Assembly: GCA_932294295.1 (NCBI GenBank) | Contig: OW028576.1 | Location: 43,812,247 to 43,876,246, forward strand | Length of the DNA: 64,000 nt | Reading direction: 5' to 3' | DNA from: Alitta virens | Lineage: Eukaryota > Annelida > Polychaeta > Phyllodocida > Nereididae | The notes under the pieces: model-generated | Told to the model about the DNA's origin: nothing | Database searches by the model: none | The model's input: the letters and a program-made list of their open reading frames with translations, nothing else | Made by a program: the position numbers and the translations under genes | In this document: one piece after another, positions 58,581-64,000 of the stretch | How positions within the stretch are numbered: the stretch's first letter is position 1 | How the letters are laid out: every line of letters starts with the position of its first letter

Positions 58581-58803
58581 TATCTTATCTTATCTTATCT
58601 TACTGTGTGAATGACTTCTGGGTGGTCAACTCTCATTAAATCAGTAACATTTTTGTGTATCTCATCCTACCTTTAAATATGAAAAACATCAGCTGTCATT
58701 TGAAAGAAAATATAAATGTTTTATAAGTATATAATTTACCTGATAGTAGACATAGAAATATGGTAATAATGAAGATAGGCAACATTTCAATCTTCATTTT
58801 CAT
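52133..58803 (-). CDS. Kazal-type serine protease inhibitor gene D (four domains, 226 aa)
   Basis: Exons: 58740-58803 signal peptide ([20 protein letters not shown], phase 1); 58208-58307 domain 1 ([12 protein letters not shown]); 56776-56901 domain 2 ([12 protein letters not shown]); 55562-55693 domain 3 ([20 protein letters not shown]); 54869-54991 domain 4 ([12 protein letters not shown]); 52133-52268 tail, which starts with HRGNC (cysteine 6 of domain 4) and continues acidic to TGA at 52133. Sum 681 bp, open throughout. P1 residues are Arg, Ala, Lys and Arg, so domain 2 should suit an elastase-like protease. All six cysteines are kept in all four domains; domain 3 has an extra Cys next to cysteine 4. 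The tail shares LDIVS with genes B and C but lacks their terminal Cys. A diverged paralog of the cluster. An acceptor-like TTTTAG lies 8 bases before the ATG, suggesting an upstream leader exon. Confidence 0.9.
52300..53460. other. Gene D last intron, AATATTAG-rich part
   Basis: 52380-52860 is a degenerate field of ATATTAG/ATATTATT words without a clean period. No coding feature. Confidence 0.4.
53465..53630. mobile_element. Diverged copy of the AGCCAATTTCATAGA MITE
   Basis: Shares CTTGGAAACCAATCTC, GGATTCACATGACGTC, GTAGCTTCCAAG and the end TTTCTTATTCTATGAAATTT with 37046-37239. It lies in the gene D last intron. Confidence 0.6.
53664..54265 (-). pseudogene. LINE 3' end with C-terminal RT relic and TTATC tail
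   Basis: Minus strand: [20 protein letters not shown] near the start, then [40 protein letters not shown] and [14 protein letters not shown] before a stop at 53826. About 130 bp of 3' UTR follow, ending in four TTATC units at 53664-53685. The W-N-x-L-P block and Cys-rich end mark a non-LTR ORF2. It sits in the last intron of gene D. Confidence 0.75.
55378..55515 (+). mobile_element. Second SINE-like family, copy 4
   Basis: GAAGCTAAGTCAGCTTATATG, GGCAGACGTAATGATGAGAT, TTACACATTTATGCCATGGG and TGCCTCAGCATGAACACTGA in the order seen at 43988. It ends about 45 bp before the donor of the gene D domain 3 exon. Confidence 0.6.
55795..55975 (-). mobile_element. tRNA-derived SINE, copy 5, perfect 15-bp target duplication
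   Basis: Full family body on minus. CTTCGCTAACAGGGT is present unchanged at 55780-55794 and 55976-55990. In the gene D intron between domains 2 and 3. Confidence 0.95.
56095..56281 (-). mobile_element. tRNA-derived SINE, copy 6, 12-bp target duplication
   Basis: Full family body on minus. TTATGTAGTAAG (56083-56094) and TTACGTAGTAAG (56282-56293) flank it with one mismatch. It is only 120 bp from copy 5, in the same intron and orientation. Confidence 0.95.
56902..58207. other. Gene D intron between domains 1 and 2
   Basis: AT-rich. Contains a diverged direct repeat of about 330 bp: 57495-57750 and 57850-58100 share CCCC.AAAA.C..TA.T.TACTAT, TTTTAGACATAT, GTACAGTAGTGT..GAGTTCT and TGAAAT..G...GGGTAAGTGCAT.AGTGTT. 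Confidence 0.5.
58350..58603 (+). repeat. TTATC pentamer satellite with TTTCATCAATTTTATCTA blocks
   Basis: TTATC units interrupted four times by TTTCATCAATTTTATCTATC, giving a higher-order unit of about 50 bp, then ending in nine or more clean TTATC. It lies in gene D intron 1, starting about 40 bp upstream (minus sense) of the domain 1 exon acceptor. Confidence 0.95.
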
Positions 58804-58809
58804 GTTGGA

Positions 58810-59850
58810 GGCTAAAATCCAGCAGATACTTTTGATGCCAGTTGCTGTCTATTAATTGGAATAATCTCAATTGTAATTGCTAATCATGGCTGAAAGACAA
58901 AAAATTAAATACAGTTATGCCTAATAATTTATATACACCTCAGTAATTTTGCCTTTGCAATCAGCAAAACTTCTCTAAAAAATAATTCATATGCCATCAA
59001 AATCTGTCATATTATTTAAAACAGGCTCCCAGGATAAATATAATATAATAATTTCACGTATTTTTTACCCCCATGTAAACTGAACTGCAGCTGGACAAAT
59101 TGGTGTCAAACATACCATATAGCATAAAATAAACCATGAATAATCTGTCGCCATTTTGAAATAAGTAATATCAGTGAATGTACAAAGTTTTTCTCAAAAA
59201 TACAATTCATAATGGAGTAAAACTCAAATATCCAATGCAGTCCATATATAAATTACACAACCATGTATAACAATACACTGACATTATGTATAACACATAC
59301 CGTGGGCTTACCTACATTAAGTAGATTTTGTCACAACGACCATCTGGCTCATAAAATTATGGATGGAATATGATATTATTAAGAAGTATTCAATATTTCC
59401 TATCAAAGCTCACAATTATAATTGGTTAACAATGGGATCACGTTATATAAAGAAAATGCGCTGAAAATATAATCTGTGGTAAAAAATGTTTTTAATAAGT
59501 AATTTTTTAAACTTACATTGAAATATTGCTGTAGGAGATATCACCATGGTGTACCATACCAATTATATTATAATAGTATGGCACCAAAAATATCTATACT
59601 TTGTTCAAACGTGCATATAAACATTAATGTGATCGAAACATCCCTCCCCCCCCCCCCCTAACAGTATTTTAAGGCATGCCCCAGTCAAAAATAATCATGA
59701 TCATTGTTAAATGAGGATATATATTTTAATGGCAACACAGCCATAAGTTTTCCTGTACATACTAATTTATCTTCTTTACTGCCAATTTACCAAATACACA
59801 AGGGTTAATTTCATTTCAGTTTTAATTGACTTGGTAAGACTTGATTTTAT
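58810..59850. other. Gene D upstream region
   Basis: A leader exon and promoter are expected here. Candidate donors are ATGTAG|GTAAGCC near 59313 and AATGTAAGTTT near 59518, with TTATATAACG near 59443; I cannot choose between them. A run of C at 59647-59658. Confidence 0.35.
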
Positions 59851-59859
59851 TGGCTATCA

Positions 59860-61385
59860 ATCCTTAAAGATGCTGTTCTGAGACATAACTACTGTCGTCA
59901 GACATGCCATACAAAGAGGTCAATCTTTCATGCTTGCTTTATGGAAGCTCAAAAGGCATTTGACAAAATAGATAGGAATTTGTTGCTGCACAAGCTGCTC
60001 ATTTGGCTTCAGAGGGAAGATTAATTGCATAAATTGTGTAAATCTAACAGTAACTCAACAGAGTGGTTCCCTATTGAATGTGGGGTAAAACAGGGGGCCA
60101 CATTGTCCCCAACACTATTTGGAATCTTTATTGATGACCTAATTGCTGACGTCAAACGACTGTGTTATGGAGATGAATTTAATAATGATAAGCTCAGCAT
60201 TTTGGTGTATGTAGGTGATATTGTTGTATTGGGAAAAACAGACGTAGATTTGCAGAATGATCTAAATGTGGTGGGTAACTGGGGTAAGAAATTTAGGGTT
60301 CGTTTCAGTGCCAAAAAAACTGATGTGGTTCATTTCAGAAATCAGCATATTCCTCGAACAACATATAAATTCTGTATTGGATCTCAATCCATAAGCGCAA
60401 TTGATAAATAGAAATACTTAGGAGTCCTAGTGAATTGGTTAATGGATTTTAAAATAATGGTGACTGTGGTTGCCAATGGTCTGTTAGTCTTTTACGAAGG
60501 AAAACAGCTGCAGTTCGTTTTTGGAGTAGATTGGAAAAAAATTCGAAATAATAGAATTACTAAAAGGGTGTTCCTTTGGGACAAATGTCAAAATACACTG
60601 GGCTGCTGAAATGAAAAATATATTTTCAGAAATAGGTTTACAAAGATCTGCCAAAGTTTCCAAAAATTAGGACAAACACGTTATTCAAGCATACTAATGT
60701 GATAAAAGCAATTAGTAGGTAAAGAAGATCACTATGAGCCATTTTAAGAATGGGAATTCTCCCTTTAAAAACTGAAACAGGAAGGTGGCGATCTGTTCCA
60801 GTTGATGAAAGAATTTGTAGTCTTTGTAATGAACACAAAGTCTGAGTTCCACTTCATTTTTGAGTGTGGCTACTATGAAAACTATAGGATATATATTTTA
60901 GCTTCTGTAGAAAGACTATGTCATATTTTTACTGAGGGAAATATCAGTGATAAAGGGAAGACACTATAAACAAACCAGTCAATATTTGGAAAACATATAT
61001 GAGGCTCGACAAAACTATATTTAATGATGTTAAACGGACTGCCAGTATTCACACAGGCGATCGTATAATTTTGGGTCAATATTAATAAATCAATTATATT
61101 ATCTCCAGATGTGGGGCAAGGTCACAAATTCTATAAGCTTCATTCATATTTATTATCATAATTATTTCCAAATTTCCTTATCTTTATTTATTAATTTTAA
61201 TTTTCTATTGTTCCGTTGTTTGTTACTGTAAATATTAGTCCTTTTTTCTAACTATTTTTGTAAATGGCCCCTAAAACAAATTCATATGACAAGGGTCACA
61301 TGTAAGCACGTGTGGGCTGCTGGGAGGTTTTTCTAATTGCTTGAATATGTTTTAACTCATGTGGCTTTAAATAAAATTTATACAT
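59860..61385 (+). pseudogene. Second LINE, 5'-truncated, RT region and 3' end
   Basis: Reads MEAQKAFDKIDRNLLLHKLL, then GVKQGATLSPTLFGIFIDDL, ILVYVGDIVVLGKTDVDLQN, KKFRVRFSAKKTDVVHF and KYLGVLVNW. The catalytic YADD is YVGD, so the copy is dead; stops at about 60021 and 60409 break it. Further on, RWRSVPVDERICSLCNEHK, then after a frameshift at about 60840 EFHFIFECGYYENYR, form a Cys-Cys-His-Cys end. The 3' end near 61365-61390 has AAATAAAATTTATACATACAT, a short repeat tail. It differs in sequence from the LINE at 16-20 kb. Confidence 0.85.
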
Positions 61386-61389
61386 ACAT

Positions 61390-62260
61390 CAATTAGACGT
61401 GGTTTTAACTGAGCAGATATCTGGTTTTAACTTAATGTTGACACAGGTCAATTAGCCAAGCAAGCATGGCCCTCATTAGCGTCCGTGTTCGCAGAATGAG
61501 GTACAGGTCAATGCATTTAAGAAATTCCACATACCTGATGCACATAAGTCTCCACTAATAAATTTAACATAGCTGTTTTTTTATGTTTAAAATCTTTAAA
61601 ATCCAAAAGCTGTGATTTTAAAAACACAGTCAATAAAACACACTGAGTTCAGATGTCAAATGCTGCCCTAAATATGTAAATAATAATAATAATAATAATA
61701 ATAATAAACCTGGATATGCATGAAGAAAGCTCTGTGTATGCTGTCAGTGAAAATTAAGTGCATGACAGTAGAGTGATTTTGAGTCGTGATAAGAAAAAAG
61801 AAGAAAAAGAAGCAACCTCCATTAAGGGTATTAAATATGATCTACACTAATGGACTTTTAAAACGCATAGGTAAAACATGTTGTACAAAACCGAGATAAT
61901 GCGTTTTAAAAGTCCATTAGTGTTCACTTTCTCCATGAAATTAACTTTCAAAAAACACATTTAGCCACATGTCTTAAAAGCAGTTTAACATTATCATCTT
62001 TAATAACCCCTGTTAACATTAGTCATAGGTAATGAACACCACATTTTCAAGCTCTTCATAATTCTTAATGAATGCTTTAGGGTTATTGCATTCCATTAGA
62101 CTTTTTTCGGTAAACATCCACAAAAAAAATTTGTATTCTTGGAATATAAACAGCGCTATGTTGCGGTTTGAGTCAATTTCCTGCTGACTATGGCATCAAG
62201 AAGATTCTTCATAGCGCTGTTGTTAATTAGTAAGTATTCTGGGAAGTAAGTTATATCCTG
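61390..62260. other. Intergenic DNA with AAT microsatellite
   Basis: Ten AAT/ATA units at about 61678-61706; otherwise only the inverted repeat at 61844-61923. Confidence 0.5.
61844..61923. repeat. Perfect 25-bp inverted repeat with 30-bp loop
   Basis: ACACTAATGGACTTTTAAAA plus CGCAT at 61844-61868 is inverted without mismatch at 61899-61923. Could be a minimal MITE or a stem-loop RNA. Confidence 0.9.
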
Positions 62261-62263
62261 AGT

Positions 62264-62397
62264 ACATGGCCAAATGTGCCACGTGTGTTTTCCATTGGAA
62301 GGATAAACGCATGGAAAGCGCGTGGCTAATTATAATTAGACAAAAACCATGCATTTTCCACGCATGGAAAACGCACGTTGCACAATTGGCCATGTAG
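62264..62397. mobile_element. Foldback MITE with ACATGGCCAAATGTGCCACG ends, complete copy
   Basis: About 134 bp, almost wholly palindromic: the left arm ACATGGCCAAATGTGCCACG plus TGTGTTTTCCATTGG mirrors the right arm CATGGAAAACGCACG and AATTGGCCATGT, around TAATTATAATTAGA. Confidence 0.85.
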
Positions 62398-62639
62398 GAG
62401 TGAGTTAAATTACATTTTTGTTGGTTGAATCCTGATGCTGATATGTTGTTAACTCCCGACTATGAGGGATATAAAGAACTTGTATTCCATTTGGCATATT
62501 TGATTTCTATTTTGTTATAAATTGTTTTACTAACATTTCCGTTGGTTATCTAAGAAAATGGATAAAGTATCATGGTGACTAGAGTATAAAATAATATATA
62601 ACAACTGAATGGTGTTAGCAAATATGCTGCTATGCTGGC

Positions 62640-62902
62640 TGTACAATTAGAATACGGTCGACTCTAGCTGTCTTTAGCGACCTGTACCTGGCTGTGGTCT
62701 AAACATGCTAAAGCCAGCTGTCCACTTCTATAGCTAATAATCGGCTTACATCTGTCATCAGATAAATATAAACATTGGTATATGTAAGAAATTAATCTAA
62801 AATATCATAAATATGTACTTTAGGATCCGGTTCTGATCAGCCAGCTATGAAAGCTTTGTCTAGTTTCAATTTGACGGACCTTTTTTAATTAAACTAACTG
62901 TA
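62640..62902 (-). mobile_element. MITE family 'GTTAG', copy 4
   Basis: Inverted copy, strongly diverged; the end ATTAAACTAACTG lies at the high coordinate and CTGTCTTTAGCGACCTG/CTAAAGCCAGCTG near the low one. Confidence 0.65.
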
Positions 62903-62999
62903 GCTAATAGTATCAGACTCAGTTGTTCTCTCAGGTTATCATGTTGTTACACATAATACAACAAATGGTGGATGAAAATTCGACTAATATGTTTCTATT

Positions 63000-63288
63000 C
63001 CTGGCTGTAGCTATAACCGGCTAAAGCGCGCCACTTCTGTCTACTCCAAGCTTATGGTCGGCTAACACCTACCACCAATGAAAAAACTACAAACCTTTGT
63101 GCATCTTTTCAACAGAAAAGACAAATATGTGTAAATCTCAGCTTGTGCACCATAGTGCTGCGTGTACTTTTAGATCCAACTTTGAACAGCTAGCTATAGC
63201 CAGACAGTTCCATAGAGCAATATCATTGTATCATAGAAGTTATCTAGCCTTGTCAGGTTTAATTTGATAGGCATTTTTGGTAACTGTA
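63000..63288 (-). mobile_element. MITE family 'GTTAG', copy 5
   Basis: Inverted copy adjoining copy 4: CTGGCTGTAGCTATAACCGG, AAGCTTATGGTCGGCTAA, GCTATAGCCAGACAGTTCC and an end at GGTAACTG. Confidence 0.7.
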
Positions 63289-63530
63289 GGCATAGCACTA
63301 GGTGAAAGAGTACTACATTGTAGGTGTAAGTTGAGCTAGCCAACACACAACATAATACACAACCTTGTCATCTATGCCAAAAACAATTCCATTGCATAGG
63401 TCTTGTCCTTTCCCATTGCTGTGATCAAGACTAGTATTAGGGAGCATATTAGAAGCGCTAGGTGTAGGGAGACCAGGTGTAGTTAGGAAAACTAGGAAAA
63501 CTGTGACATCATCATGGTCATGCTCTCAAA

Positions 63531-63955
63531 ATGGGCTACTATTTGTCAACAGAGGGAGCTGTCCAGGGGCGTCGATTCAGGGGGGGATGTGGGGGATATA
63601 TATCTCCCACTTTCTGAGAAGGGGGGGGGGGGATGATCAATGCAATAATCCCTCCCCGCCCCCCTGAAATTCACAAATGAAAATTACCCTTTTTCACACA
63701 CTTTATTTTTGTGGATCATTTGTGTTTTGTTAAACAGCTTTACACTTGATAACACATATCAGTACAAGTTTGTAAGTTTGGCATAAGTGATCTATTAATT
63801 TACCTCTTGGCCAGTGTCCACGCATTAACTGCTACCACTTGTACGAGCGAGGGAAAGTCACAGTGCAACTGATTGCGTCACATTTAGATGACGTAATTAA
63901 ACAATTATTAGGCTCAGTTGGTGACAGCTACCTCTGTTGAAAAATAGTAGCCCAT
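63531..63955. mobile_element. MITE with about 34-bp TIRs, with G-rich insert
   Basis: ATGGGCTACTATTTGTCAAC then AGAGGGAGCTGTC at the left is inverted at the right (GACAGCTACCTCTGTTG, AAAAATAGTAGCCCAT) with two or three mismatches. Near the left end CAGGGGCGTCGATTCAGGGG and inverted CCCGCCCCCCTGAA at about 63655 suggest a second element nested inside, with a GGGGGGGGGGGG run. Confidence 0.75.
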
Positions 63956-64000
63956 TGAAGAGCTATTCTATATAATTATTACAAGGATAATAAACCTGTT

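Noticed and set aside
58208..58639. Ile/Leu/Ser-rich protein on plus strand
   Set aside because: Comes from the TTATC satellite and the antisense of the gene D domain 1 exon.

Overview
The window looks like nuclear DNA of an invertebrate animal, probably marine; I cannot name the species. It is AT-rich, with GT-AG introns, many short inverted-repeat DNA transposons, tRNA-derived SINEs, decayed non-LTR retrotransposons and several large tandem arrays. No bacterial operons, rRNA or functional tRNA genes were seen.

The cellular genes I can support are four genes for secreted multi-domain Kazal-type serine protease inhibitors, all on the minus strand: A (9091-12771), B (25753-29324), C (32837-37895) and D (52133-58803). 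Each has a signal-peptide exon ending in phase 1, then Kazal exons that all end in phase 2. B, C and D close with an exon that supplies the last cysteine of domain 4 and an acidic tail. B (221 aa), C (218 aa) and D (226 aa) read open through every splice junction I could place. A keeps only three Kazal exons and has no recognisable end. B and C are close tandem duplicates. In both, domain 4 lacks cysteines 2 and 4, which pair with each other in the canonical Kazal fold.

Layout: 1-6.4 kb, decayed P element/THAP9-like transposase (plus strand), facing a convergent spliced coding relic that looks like the C-terminal part of the same superfamily, then a GC-rich inverted-repeat element. 7-9 kb, SINE nested in an older repeat, and a MITE. 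9-13 kb, gene A with a foldback element in each intron. 13-22.3 kb, SINE, MITEs, a LINE with a possible SGNH-like ORF1 relic, and an LTR with primer-binding site and tandem-repeat leader. 22.6-25.7 kb, MITE, polypyrimidine array, little else. 25.7-38.7 kb, genes B and C with three tandem arrays between or inside them. 39.0-43.7 kb, a 30-bp satellite of about 155 units just upstream of gene C. 43.8-52 kb, nested MITEs, SINEs, LINE ends and a ZNF143-like site. 52-59 kb, gene D. 59.8-64 kb, a second LINE and more MITEs.

The Kazal proteins would act together as an extracellular inhibitor set. Most predicted P1 residues are Arg or Lys, with one Met (C domain 2) and one Ala (D domain 2). Everything else is mobile or tandem DNA that has accumulated in and around the cluster.
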